Assembly: GCA_016717225.1 (NCBI GenBank)
Contig: JADKGB010000034.1
Span: forward strand, 1 to 64,000
DNA: 64,000 nucleotides
Origin: Flavobacteriales bacterium
GTDB lineage: Bacteria > Bacteroidota > Bacteroidia > Flavobacteriales_F > PHOS-HE28
Direction of reading: 5' to 3'
Part shown: positions 36,172 to 46,730 of the stretch, one piece after another
Numbering within the stretch: the stretch's first letter is position 1
Layout of the letters: every line of letters begins with the position of its first letter
Translations under genes and position numbers: made by a program
The notes under the pieces: model-generated
Databases searched by the model: none
Told to the model about the DNA's origin: nothing
Seen by the model: only the letters and a program-made list of their open reading frames with translations

Positions 36172-36179
36172 CGAAGCTA
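36172..36179 (-). promoter_or_regulatory. -7 element before the BtuF-like gene
   Basis: The minus strand reads TAGCTTCG, ending six bases before the chosen ATG. This supports the shorter start over the ATG 11 codons upstream. Confidence 0.35.
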
Positions 36180-36316
36180 GTTGGCGAAGCATCAGCATGG
36201 CTTTTCCGCCACTTGCTCAACAAGGACCTCCACTTGCGCAATGGGACTTCTCCAACGCTGGTGGACACCACAATTTTGAACCGTCAACAACAACGAACAA
36301 CCAAAAACCACCGATC

Positions 36317-36424
36317 ATGAAAACGACAAGCATACTCCTCGCCCGCATCCAACGAATTGAAACTTGCTGGATGACCCTTGGCCAAGCCTGCCTGATACTC
36401 GTGGCGATCTTGATAGCGCAATAA
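36317..36424 (+). CDS. Possible 35-residue membrane peptide
   Basis: An ATG at 36317 opens MKTTSILLARIQRIETCW and ends in a hydrophobic helix, ACLILVAILIAQ. The frame stops 23 bases before a strong hairpin terminator, as expected for a genuine short gene. No relatives are recognised. Confidence 0.4.
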   Translation: MKTTSILLARIQRIETCWMTLGQACLILVAILIAQ

Positions 36425-36447
36425 TGAACTCCATTTCCAAGAAAGAA

Positions 36448-36475
36448 AAAAAGCCCCGATCGATCGGGGCTTTTT
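36448..36475. terminator. Bidirectional intrinsic terminator
   Basis: A perfect 28-base palindrome: five A, GCCCCGAT, its complement ATCGGGGC, and five T. It can serve both the short plus-strand gene and the minus-strand pckA, whose stop is at 36492. Confidence 0.9.
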
Positions 36476-36491
36476 CGTGAAGTGAAGTAGG

Positions 36492-38105
<1,614 letters not shown>

Positions 38106-38177
38106 GAGATGAATGGTTCTGTTGGTTTGCTTGTGTTGCCGTTGGGCCGGTGAAGAGGGACTGGTAGAAACGGGCGG

Positions 38178-38185
38178 CGAATTTA
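38178..38185 (-). promoter_or_regulatory. -7 element of pckA
   Basis: The minus strand reads TAAATTCG, identical to the octamer before the DUF4476 gene at 44065. It lies 72 bases before the pckA ATG. Confidence 0.4.
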
Positions 38186-38217
38186 TATCAGCGATCAGTT
38201 GACGTCCATTTCTGGTT

Positions 38218-38607
38218 TCAAACGCTCTTGCGCAAGGCGCCGACCAAGAGCACTGCCCAGCCTGCCATGAACATCAACCCGCCCAAAGGGGTGATGGGAC
38301 CAAGAAATCGTGTAAGACCTTCAGTGCCCGTGATCTCGCGGGTCGCCAGCAGGTATAGTGATCCGGAGAAGCAGACCACTCCAAGAACGAAGAAGATCCT
38401 CACCAAACTAAGGGTCCGTGATGCCAATCGAACATCCAAAGCAGCCAGGCCGAGCAGTGCAAGACCATGGAAAAACTGGTACTGAGCTGCCGTTTGCCAA
38501 TTGGTATATGCTTTCAGGTCCACTCGCTCACTGATCGCGTGAGCTCCGAAAGCACCCAGTGCCACTGCTAGTAACAGAATGGCAGAAGCCCAAGCGAGGG
38601 TTCGATT
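38218..38607 (-). CDS. DUF423 membrane protein, start lost in a G-run
   Basis: The visible 130 residues (NRTLAWASAILLLAVALGAFGAHAI, then YQFFHGLALLGLAALDVR, VCFSGSLYLLATREITG and FLGPITPLGGLMFMAGW) are nearly a whole DUF423 protein of four membrane helices. The start codon should lie only one to three codons upstream, exactly where the long G-run begins. The missing start is therefore best read as sequence damage. Function of the family is unknown. Confidence 0.82.
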   Translation of the reverse strand, partial: NRTLAWASAILLLAVALGAFGAHAISERVDLKAYTNWQTAAQYQFFHGLALLGLAALDVRLASRTLSLVRIFFVLGVVCFSGSLYLLATREITGTEGLTRFLGPITPLGGLMFMAGWAVLLVGALRKSV

Positions 38608-39545
<938 letters not shown>

Positions 39546-39559
39546 GGATATGATCGGGC

Positions 39560-40165
39560 CTATTGCTTGCCCAATTTTTCCATTTCCTTGTCGAAGGTCT
39601 CCTTGAACTTCTCGTAATCGTAGTCGATCTTCAATTTATCGTCTTTGCTAAGGCGCTCGTTGTATGCTGACAGCAAGTCCTGCGCACTGAGTTCAATGGC
39701 CACATAGGTCTTGAAGTTGCCACTGGCGTTCACCTTCACCTGCTTTTCGCAGATCGTCTTCACACCGGTGAGCTTCTGATCGAGCACTTCGCGGGTAAGA
39801 CCTTCGAAACGTTCAGAAACCTCTTCCTTATTGTTCAACTCGCGGCTGTTCACGTAGTTGTCGATCACACCCTTGATCTGGGTCTGGATCGAGCTGGCCA
39901 TATCCGCACGTGCGTTCGCCATGGCCTTTTTCTTACTGGTTGCTTGATCCATGCTTTCACCCAGATTATTGGCACGGAAAACCTTGTCATCCGTGAAGAA
40001 CTCCGGACCCGAACACATCACCTTGATCTCAGTTTCACCAGCAGGCATGGCTTTCACTTCGGCCTCTGCTTGTTTCTTTTTGCTCTTGCAGGCACTGAAC
40101 CCACCTACCAGCATCAAAGCGGAGAGTGTGAACGTAAGCGTGCGGTTGATGGAGTTCGTTTTCAT
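39560..40165 (-). CDS. LPP20-like lipoprotein
   Basis: A lipoprotein signal (TLTFTLSALMLVGGFSAC) is followed by a Lys-rich linker. An LPP20 domain comes next: ANNLGESMDQATSKKKAMANARADMASSIQTQIKGVI and a beta strand FKTYVAIELSAQDLLSAY. The LPP20 fold is seen in Helicobacter lipoproteins and in FlgP, an outer-membrane part of flagellar motors. The ATG at 40163-40165 gives the lipobox. It is the last of four minus-strand genes. The stop is only 15 bases beyond the G-run region. Confidence 0.78.
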   Translation of the reverse strand: MKTNSINRTLTFTLSALMLVGGFSACKSKKKQAEAEVKAMPAGETEIKVMCSGPEFFTDDKVFRANNLGESMDQATSKKKAMANARADMASSIQTQIKGVIDNYVNSRELNNKEEVSERFEGLTREVLDQKLTGVKTICEKQVKVNASGNFKTYVAIELSAQDLLSAYNERLSKDDKLKIDYDYEKFKETFDKEMEKLGKQ

Positions 40166-40240
40166 GTGTTTCGACGTTGTGTGGTGTCGTGTTGATTGAA
40201 TGGCCAAAGGTGTGCCAAACTTCGATATCGTGCGCTTTTC

Positions 40241-41629
40241 CTACAGCAGCGAGGTTATCATAGCGTTCGACAATTCCTTACGTAGGTCCTGACCTGCTTT
40301 TTTGTACGCATCCATGCCAGCCTTGGCATAGTCGAGCTGTATGCCTTTCACCCCTTGTTTACCGCCTTCCGAGATAACATCATTGGTCTTTCTATCGCGA
40401 AAACTGTACGATACATCGAGGTAGGCCGTAAAAAAACCATTTGACCCGCCGCCTTCGCGAGTTGTGCTGTTGATGTTGAGCAGCAGGTCCGCATCTGTAG
40501 CGCGATCAACGAAACGAAAGCCCTTCGCGGTCAATTCTTCCCTCAGCCCAAGCGCGATACCAGCATCTTTGACCGGCTGGCCCATGTTGCTTTCCACAGC
40601 GAGCACAAAGACCCGGGGCATCGTGCGGTCAATAGGGACGTGAAGCTCCGGCACGGTAAGGCTTCCGATCAGGGGTTTGATGAACAGGGGGTCCAAGTCC
40701 TTGCTCACCAGCTCATCCATGTTGAGGCGCACAAGCAACTCAGCCAACGTGTTCCCAAGTTCGACACGTTGCACGGTGGTTCGAGCACGACCTTCAGCGT
40801 CCGTGTTCTTGCTCTCTGTGACTTTTCCGGCCGCGCCAGAGTACGTCACGGTTATTGGAAGTTGCAAAAGGTCCCGGCTGCTTTTGCTTTCGACAAAGGC
40901 CGCCGAGATCAGCATTTCGCGTTTGAACCTGTTCCCATAGTTCAGATCACAACGTTCTGGCAGGCATGTGAAGCGGACCCCGTTGGAAAGGCGCTGGAGA
41001 TCCGCAAAGAGTTCATTGGCCAGCGGCAATTGTTTCTCTCCGATGGTGACAAGATCGCTCTCGCCCCAATAATCCTTCATCGCGATCAATGCCCGCAGAT
41101 CCTGGTCGAAGGCGCCTTTCAGGTCGCCGATCATCAGGCTCTGTTTGGCCCGTTGATAGCCGTCGGTCGCCTGAGCGATCGCCTTGCGTTTCCGCTCCGC
41201 CTTGAGCCGCGCATGTTCGGACTTGCTCAACCGGTAATACACCCAATAATCGCGATCATCCTGCCATGTGTCCACCTGCTCATAGCCTTCAAGCTGCTCG
41301 CTGGTTCGCGTGTTCACGGTGCTCGTGAAGGACTCATCGAACGAGTGCTTCTGATCCAGTGTGAAAAGAAGGCTGTTGCCTTCAACGCGCACACTTATCT
41401 CGCTGGCCAGGTCGTTCAACGCGGTCTTCTTCGCGCTCTCCATGTGATCGGGGCGGCTCTTGGGGCAAATGCCAATACCGATGTAGTCCATATCACTGAT
41501 CGGGCGTGAATTGACCCAAGCAGGCTTATTCGCTCCGGTGTTGACCTCGGTCTCCGCGGGTTTCACCACTTCCTGATGACCCTTGCAGGCGGAAAGCGTG
41601 ACGATCAACAGGGCAACTGTGTACTTCAC
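40241..41629 (-). CDS. LPP20-related lipoprotein, 462 residues
   Basis: The lipobox TLSAC is at residue 15. An LPP20-like N-terminal domain follows (YIGIGICPKSRPDHMESAKKTALNDLASEISVRVEGN, then WVYYRLSKSEHARLKAERKRKA), then a beta-rich middle. The C-terminal domain (VFVLAVESNMGQPVKDAGIALGLREELTAKGFRFV, DADLLLNINSTT) resembles those that compute or bind in envelope assembly lipoproteins. Its ATG overlaps the CsgG-like stop by four bases, so the two products are probably made together. Confidence 0.7.
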   Translation of the reverse strand: MKYTVALLIVTLSACKGHQEVVKPAETEVNTGANKPAWVNSRPISDMDYIGIGICPKSRPDHMESAKKTALNDLASEISVRVEGNSLLFTLDQKHSFDESFTSTVNTRTSEQLEGYEQVDTWQDDRDYWVYYRLSKSEHARLKAERKRKAIAQATDGYQRAKQSLMIGDLKGAFDQDLRALIAMKDYWGESDLVTIGEKQLPLANELFADLQRLSNGVRFTCLPERCDLNYGNRFKREMLISAAFVESKSSRDLLQLPITVTYSGAAGKVTESKNTDAEGRARTTVQRVELGNTLAELLVRLNMDELVSKDLDPLFIKPLIGSLTVPELHVPIDRTMPRVFVLAVESNMGQPVKDAGIALGLREELTAKGFRFVDRATDADLLLNINSTTREGGGSNGFFTAYLDVSYSFRDRKTNDVISEGGKQGVKGIQLDYAKAGMDAYKKAGQDLRKELSNAMITSLL

Positions 41630-43005
41630 TGGAGTTTGGCGGCGAGTTCCTGCTGGATGGTGCTTGCCATGCCATTGACAGAGTTGCGGAAAAGTTCATT
41701 GCTCAACGAACTCACCGGCTTCACTTCGCGGTTCGCATTAAGCAGGCCTTGCAATTCCTGGCGAGCCCTGTTCGCTGTTTCTACCAACCCGTTCCGTGCA
41801 GGGAAAAGCGTATTCCGTTCACCGTCGTAGTTGGCGTAGTAAGTGTTGTCCTTCTTCTCCTGGTCCACGACCTTGCTCAAAAGCACTTCTCCGGTTTCCA
41901 TGGAAACCAATTTATAGCTGTAAGAAGCAACCACTTTGTTCTCCTGGAAGTACTCCGTGTACTTCACTGGCTTGTATTTCGTAACGATCATCATTTGGCC
42001 GGGCACTTCAGGGTTGGGCTGCTTCACTTGGTAGCTGGCGAATCCATCCTTGGTACTGCGTTTCAGCTGGCCGGTTTCCTCGCGGTAATCGATCAGTGTG
42101 CCCATGAGCACTGCTTGTGCCCCAATGAGTTTTCCCGCATTCACAGCGCTGGCTTCGTCCACAACACCCGTCATGCCCAAGCGTTGTTCATCCAGAATTC
42201 GTTGGATGTTCTCACGATCCACCACTTTGATGAACGGATCACTGATCTCGGTAAGTGCTGTGGTTGCATAGGCCTGAACGCGGGCAGCCAGATCTTTTTT
42301 CGAACCGCTGAACGGAAGTACCGCAATAGAATACCTGCCCTTCTCTACAGCGCTATTCCGCAACGCGGCCGCGTCCTTGTAGCTCGCATCCTTATTGGTC
42401 ACTTTCAGAAGATCCTGATAGGCTTTGCGATATTGTTTAGCATCCAAAGCATCCTTTCCACTTCGGTAAAGTGGTTCCAAATAAGCGACGTTCTGCAACG
42501 ACCCTGAGTCCTTGTAGCCCGGTTCCAAAGCGCCGATCTTGGCGAAAACCACTTCAGCGCCTTTGAAGTCCTGCTTCGTCATGAGCTCCTGGCCTTGTGT
42601 GTACAGATCAACCAGGTACTTCCCTTTCACCTCGTTGAAATCGTTCACATAACTGCTGGGCACATCCAGCACAACGCCCATTTGACCAACACGATCGGCG
42701 TATGCCTTTGCGCTCAGGTATGCACTCACCGCTTCTTCCTTGTTGTCGCCTGCGCTGAACGCACGGAAGAAGGACCCGAGCTTGTCGTTCAACAATTGCT
42801 GGCCGGTTTTCTTAAGGCCGATCTTGGCTTCCACGTTGCGGTTGTTCCGCTGTACGCTCTGCAGGTACATATCCGCGGCTTCTGCATAAAGCCCAGCGGC
42901 ATCAAGTTTCGCGGCCTTCTTGGCCATTGGCTTACTTCCGGTGCATGCTACCATAAGCAGCATGGCACAGGTGCCGATGGTCAGGAAGTTGAGAGTGGGT
43001 TTCAT
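41626..43005 (-). CDS. CsgG/HfaB-family lipoprotein with N-terminal repeats
   Basis: A lipobox (AMLLMVAC) at residues 14-21 precedes two or three TPR-like repeats (YAEAADMYLQSVQRNNRNVEA, LVDLYTQGQELMTKQDFKGAEVVF, RSGKDALDAKQYRKAYQDLLKV). A CsgG-type domain follows: YSIAVLPFSGSKKDLAARVQAYATTAL, IKVVDRENIQRILDEQRLGMTG and AGKLIGAQAVLMGTLI. CsgG makes the curli export pore; HfaB and FlgT-like relatives work in other outer-membrane assemblies. No curlin-like gene is in view. Confidence 0.82.
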   Translation of the reverse strand: MKPTLNFLTIGTCAMLLMVACTGSKPMAKKAAKLDAAGLYAEAADMYLQSVQRNNRNVEAKIGLKKTGQQLLNDKLGSFFRAFSAGDNKEEAVSAYLSAKAYADRVGQMGVVLDVPSSYVNDFNEVKGKYLVDLYTQGQELMTKQDFKGAEVVFAKIGALEPGYKDSGSLQNVAYLEPLYRSGKDALDAKQYRKAYQDLLKVTNKDASYKDAAALRNSAVEKGRYSIAVLPFSGSKKDLAARVQAYATTALTEISDPFIKVVDRENIQRILDEQRLGMTGVVDEASAVNAGKLIGAQAVLMGTLIDYREETGQLKRSTKDGFASYQVKQPNPEVPGQMMIVTKYKPVKYTEYFQENKVVASYSYKLVSMETGEVLLSKVVDQEKKDNTYYANYDGERNTLFPARNGLVETANRARQELQGLLNANREVKPVSSLSNELFRNSVNGMASTIQQELAAKLQ

Positions 43006-43047
43006 GGTTGTTGGTGTGGAGAAGACAATGCGCGAAGCCCAAGGATC

Positions 43048-44043
43048 TTATCGAGCCTTGATAAACTGGTCCAATGCATCAATGCTGCTCTCGAAGCTGA
43101 ACGCATCGTTCACTTTGTAATAATTGCCGATGTCGTGCACGTGGTCGTATGCGAACTTGGCAAAATCCAGCTTGCTATCCTCGAAACTGAACAGGCCCAT
43201 GATGCCCTTCACTTGCTCCACGGAAAAGCAATGACCGCTGCCGATCTGCTTGGCCAACGTCATTTTACTTTCTTCGAATCCTTTGCCGTTTATGCTGGCT
43301 TGGGCCTCTGAGAACTCCCCAGCCCCCATCGGCATCGCGCAACCCACAGGTCCGGAGTAACCGGGCATGTGATAGACAGGTGGCTCTTTCACGATGGTTG
43401 GGCGCACTGGAGGCTCATCGACCATGGTTGTGGTATGTGTGGTAGTAGTGTGTGTTGTGGTCGTGGTGGATGAAGAACTTCCCATCCCTTCGGTAACTCC
43501 AACGTTCATGTTTATCCCAACGCCGTTGATACCAATGTTCATATTCACATTCTCACCATCCATACCGCCATCCTCGGTGGTTTCCACAGTAGTGGTGGTC
43601 GTATGACTACCTCCTGTTACGACCTGGGAGTTGGTGGTCTGTTCTGAGCCAGCGCCATCCTCCACAAAATTGGAGGGAACGGAGGTGGTGGACTCGTTTG
43701 GTTTTGAACTTCCTAGTTCAGCTTGACCCTGCATCCGAAGCACATACTCCCCCTTTTTGTTCGTTGTGAGTTTCAGCGTGTATTCCTTACCATATTCCAT
43801 CCACGCGTTCTGCTTTACCGGCGGAACCGAAGCATCCACAAGGCGCACTACGAGTAGTGGTGTTTCGTTGCGAATACCTGTGGCAACCACGCGTGTGCCA
43901 GGTAATTCGTTCTTCACATCCCCATCGATGATAAGGGTGAACTTCTCTCCCATTTCGGAGAAGACAACGATGTCGCTGGTTTGCGCCTGCAAAGCGGCGA
44001 CGTATAACAGGCCAGAGCTGAGAAAGGTGGAAAGGCGGATCAT
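43048..44043 (-). CDS. DUF4476 protein with threonine-rich linker
   Basis: A signal peptide (LSTFLSSGLLYVAALQAQ) is followed by a beta domain (IVVFSEMGEKFTLIIDG to KKGEYVLRM). A low-complexity centre rich in Thr, Ser, Gly and Asn comes next, then a Pro-rich stretch. A C-terminal DUF4476 helical domain is made of two similar units, MTLAKQIGSGHCFSVEQVKGIMGLFSFEDSKLDFAKFAYDHV and the segment ending ALDQFIKAR. DUF4476 is frequent in exported Bacteroidota proteins and has no known role. First gene of the LPP20/CsgG cluster, with a promoter 22 bases upstream. Confidence 0.78.
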   Translation of the reverse strand: MIRLSTFLSSGLLYVAALQAQTSDIVVFSEMGEKFTLIIDGDVKNELPGTRVVATGIRNETPLLVVRLVDASVPPVKQNAWMEYGKEYTLKLTTNKKGEYVLRMQGQAELGSSKPNESTTSVPSNFVEDGAGSEQTTNSQVVTGGSHTTTTTVETTEDGGMDGENVNMNIGINGVGINMNVGVTEGMGSSSSTTTTTHTTTTHTTTMVDEPPVRPTIVKEPPVYHMPGYSGPVGCAMPMGAGEFSEAQASINGKGFEESKMTLAKQIGSGHCFSVEQVKGIMGLFSFEDSKLDFAKFAYDHVHDIGNYYKVNDAFSFESSIDALDQFIKAR

Positions 44044-44064
44044 AGGAGTGGTTTTGAAGGTTGG

Positions 44065-44091
44065 CGAATTTAGTTGCGAAGCTGAAGGCAA
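44065..44091 (-). promoter_or_regulatory. Promoter of the DUF4476/CsgG/LPP20 cluster
   Basis: On the minus strand, TTG (44089-44091) is followed by 16 bases and TAAATTCG (44065-44072), with the ATG 21 bases further on. Confidence 0.5.
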
Positions 44092-44335
44092 GGGGTATGC
44101 CATGAACAGTAATTGCCCTCGAAGCCGTTCATGAGGTAAGCGAGTATCGGTCTCATGAACACCATACCAACACATGGGTCTTTAGCAAATACCGGCTCTC
44201 ACCCATGAGAGAACCGAACTTCCCTGGAACTTTCCAGATCCATTTTCCTTTGAGGTGGGGGGCAAGTTGCACGTTCCACCTTCGCTCCCACCTTTGCCGC
44301 GCTGTAACCGCGTATAGGGGGCTACCCACTTGAGC

Positions 44336-45289
44336 ATGGATATTTCTGTTGTAGTACCGTTGATAGACGAGCGCGAATCGTTGCCAGAGCTGGTAAGACG
44401 GTTGCATGTGGTACTTGGCGGAATGGGGGTACTCTATGAGGTACTCCTCATCGATGACGGAAGTCGCGACGGCTCTTGGGAAGAGATCGAGCGGCTGCAC
44501 GCTTTGGATGCACGCGTGAAAGGCATTCGCCTGGGACGCAACTATGGCAAGAGCCCTGCATTGAACGAGGGGTTCAGAGCAGCGACGGGCCGCGTGGTCA
44601 TAACCATGGATGCCGACCTGCAGGACGACCCCGATGAGTTGCCTGAACTCTTCAGAATGATCACTGTGGAGGGATATGATCTGGTAAGCGGTTGGAAGAA
44701 GAAGCGATTCGACCCCCTCACAAAGACCATCCCGACCAAACTCTTCAACGCCACCACGCGCTGGGCTAGTGGGGTTTCGTTGCACGACTTCAACTGTGGT
44801 CTGAAAGCATACCGGAAAGAAGTAGTGAAGTCCATCGAGGTGTATGGGGAAATGCATCGCTACATCCCGTTCATCGCGAAGAAGGAAGGATTTCACCGAA
44901 TAGGCGAAAAAGTAGTCCTGCACCATGCGCGGAAGTATGGCAAAACCAAGTTCGGTTTCAGCCGGTTCATCAATGGGTTCCTGGATCTGTTGACGATCAC
45001 GTTCGTCTTCCGTTTCGGCAAAAAACCGATGCACTTTTTCGGCGCTATGGGTACCCTGATGTTCTTTCTCGGCACGCTTGCGATCGGCTGGTTGCTCGGT
45101 GAAAAACTCTGGCACATCTATCACCAGGAACGCGCTCGGCTGGTTGCCGACAACCCGATATTCTTCATCGCTCTTACGATCATGATCATCGGCTCGCAGC
45201 TGTTTCTTGCGGGATTCGTGGCTGAACTCGTGGCGCGGAATTCTCCTGAGCGGAACGCCTATCGCGTGGACCAGCGCCTCGGCTTCTGA
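44336..45289 (+). CDS. Glycosyltransferase family 2, DPM1/DesK-like
   Basis: The GT-A head shows ISVVVPLIDERESLPELV, LLIDDGSRDGSW, LGRNYGKSPALNEGFRAATG and the metal-binding TMDADLQDDP. Two C-terminal membrane helices (MHFFGAMGTLMFFLGTLAIGWLLG and FFIALTIMIIGSQLFLAGF) anchor it. This is the polyprenyl-phosphate sugar transferase type (dolichyl-phosphate mannose synthase-like, ArnC-like). It would load a sugar on undecaprenyl phosphate. The neighbouring polytopic membrane protein may be the matching second-step enzyme. Confidence 0.88.
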   Translation: MDISVVVPLIDERESLPELVRRLHVVLGGMGVLYEVLLIDDGSRDGSWEEIERLHALDARVKGIRLGRNYGKSPALNEGFRAATGRVVITMDADLQDDPDELPELFRMITVEGYDLVSGWKKKRFDPLTKTIPTKLFNATTRWASGVSLHDFNCGLKAYRKEVVKSIEVYGEMHRYIPFIAKKEGFHRIGEKVVLHHARKYGKTKFGFSRFINGFLDLLTITFVFRFGKKPMHFFGAMGTLMFFLGTLAIGWLLGEKLWHIYHQERARLVADNPIFFIALTIMIIGSQLFLAGFVAELVARNSPERNAYRVDQRLGF

Positions 45290-45299
45290 ATCCATCAAG

Positions 45300-46730
45300 A
45301 TGAACTGGCGTAAGATCAGCTGGCGCCTGTTCTTGGCTCTGCTGGCTCTCTTCCTGTGCCTGCATGCATACCTGGCCCGTTACGCGCACCCGATGGCCGA
45401 CGATCTCAAGTATGCACAGAAGGATATATCCACAGGATTATTGAATGCCAGCATTTGGGAATACCAGAATTGGAATGGGCGTTTCGCGAGCAACGTTCTG
45501 GTGCTTTTGAACCCTATCAGATGGGGCTTCGATGCATTGGACTTTTACCGTGTTGTGCCTTGCGTTCTGATCGCTCTCACGCTGGCCAGCTGCTTTCTAT
45601 TCCTGTGTACCATGCCCAGGCCGAAGCCCTTGCACGGGTGGGCCCTTGCAGGAGCCCTCGTCTGGACGGCACAGTACACGCATGGCATGCCCGACATTGG
45701 CGAAGGATTCTATTGGTACACCGGCTCGGTTACTTACCAGTTCGCCAGTGTGCTGGTGCTCATCGGCGCCGCAACGGTGGTAACCGCGGTTCGTGGCCAG
45801 CGATGGTGGTTGATCTATGCGGCTATACCGATCCTTGTTTTCGCTCAAGGATGCAACGAAGTGATCATGGAGTTGCTCGTGGTGGCAGGCTTGCTTGTTA
45901 TTGTTCGATCACTTCAGCACAAGTACGCGATCCGCTTTCCTACCCGGATACTACTGACCACGCTGGGAATTGGCGCTGTGATCATGATCCTGGCGCCCGG
46001 CAACGAAGGACGAGGGGCACATTTTCCGCTGCAGCATAAGCTTCTCCATTCCCTTTGGATGAGCGGACTCCAAACCGTTCGCTTCGCGGCCACATGGTTC
46101 CTCTCCGGATCGCTCGTGCTCTTCAGCTCGCTTTGGATCATCCATCATCATCGACTTGCTGAACGAATTCCGCTGATCGCCCATGGTTTCGGCATCAAAC
46201 CACGGATGACTTTCAGCCTGCTTCTCGGGTTGATCTTCTTATGTGTGTTCCCTGCCTATTGGAGCACTGGTATTCTGGGCCAGCATCGCACCGTTAACGT
46301 CGCCTACTTCTTCTTCCTTCCGCTCTGGTTCCTCAACCTTTCTGTTTTGATCAGGCATTTCCCGTCCTTGCGGCTGAATTGGCGCGAGCCTGCCCGGTCA
46401 CGGATCACCATCGTCTTGTTGTTGCTTGTGATCATTGACTTCGGTTCAACCGGAAATAGTGCGAATGCCCTTTCCGATCTTCAAACTGGTCGTGCAGAGC
46501 GGAGCGACATTCAACTTCAGGCCCGCTATGCGTTACTCAACGCCGCTGCTCGAACAGAAGATGGCATAGCCGAAGTTCCGTTGATAGTGGATCCACCGAA
46601 GAGCTTGTACGTCCTGGATCTGCGCAAACCTGAATTCCTTGTGAATACGGATTACGCGGCATGGTTCGGGTTGAACGAAGTGCGTATCGACAGCTCGGCT
46701 CAAAGCTTTCCTGCAAAGGCTATCAACTGA
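45300..46730 (+). CDS. Polytopic membrane protein, DUF6056/GT-C-like
   Basis: A 476-residue protein with about ten hydrophobic helices. Its first loop ARYAHPMADDLKYAQKDISTGL is followed by WEYQNWNGRFASNVLVLLNPI, the layout of DUF6056 proteins. These resemble GT-C enzymes that use lipid-linked sugars. It starts 10 bases after the GT2 stop, consistent with a two-gene operon. The last 31 bases overlap the convergent GT4 gene. Confidence 0.7.
   Translation: MNWRKISWRLFLALLALFLCLHAYLARYAHPMADDLKYAQKDISTGLLNASIWEYQNWNGRFASNVLVLLNPIRWGFDALDFYRVVPCVLIALTLASCFLFLCTMPRPKPLHGWALAGALVWTAQYTHGMPDIGEGFYWYTGSVTYQFASVLVLIGAATVVTAVRGQRWWLIYAAIPILVFAQGCNEVIMELLVVAGLLVIVRSLQHKYAIRFPTRILLTTLGIGAVIMILAPGNEGRGAHFPLQHKLLHSLWMSGLQTVRFAATWFLSGSLVLFSSLWIIHHHRLAERIPLIAHGFGIKPRMTFSLLLGLIFLCVFPAYWSTGILGQHRTVNVAYFFFLPLWFLNLSVLIRHFPSLRLNWREPARSRITIVLLLLVIIDFGSTGNSANALSDLQTGRAERSDIQLQARYALLNAAARTEDGIAEVPLIVDPPKSLYVLDLRKPEFLVNTDYAAWFGLNEVRIDSSAQSFPAKAIN

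Noticed and set aside
43394..43606. Plus-strand Val-rich frame of 70 codons inside the DUF4476 gene
   Set aside because: It is the complement of the Thr-rich linker (ACC/ACA repeats read as GTG/TGT) and not a gene.
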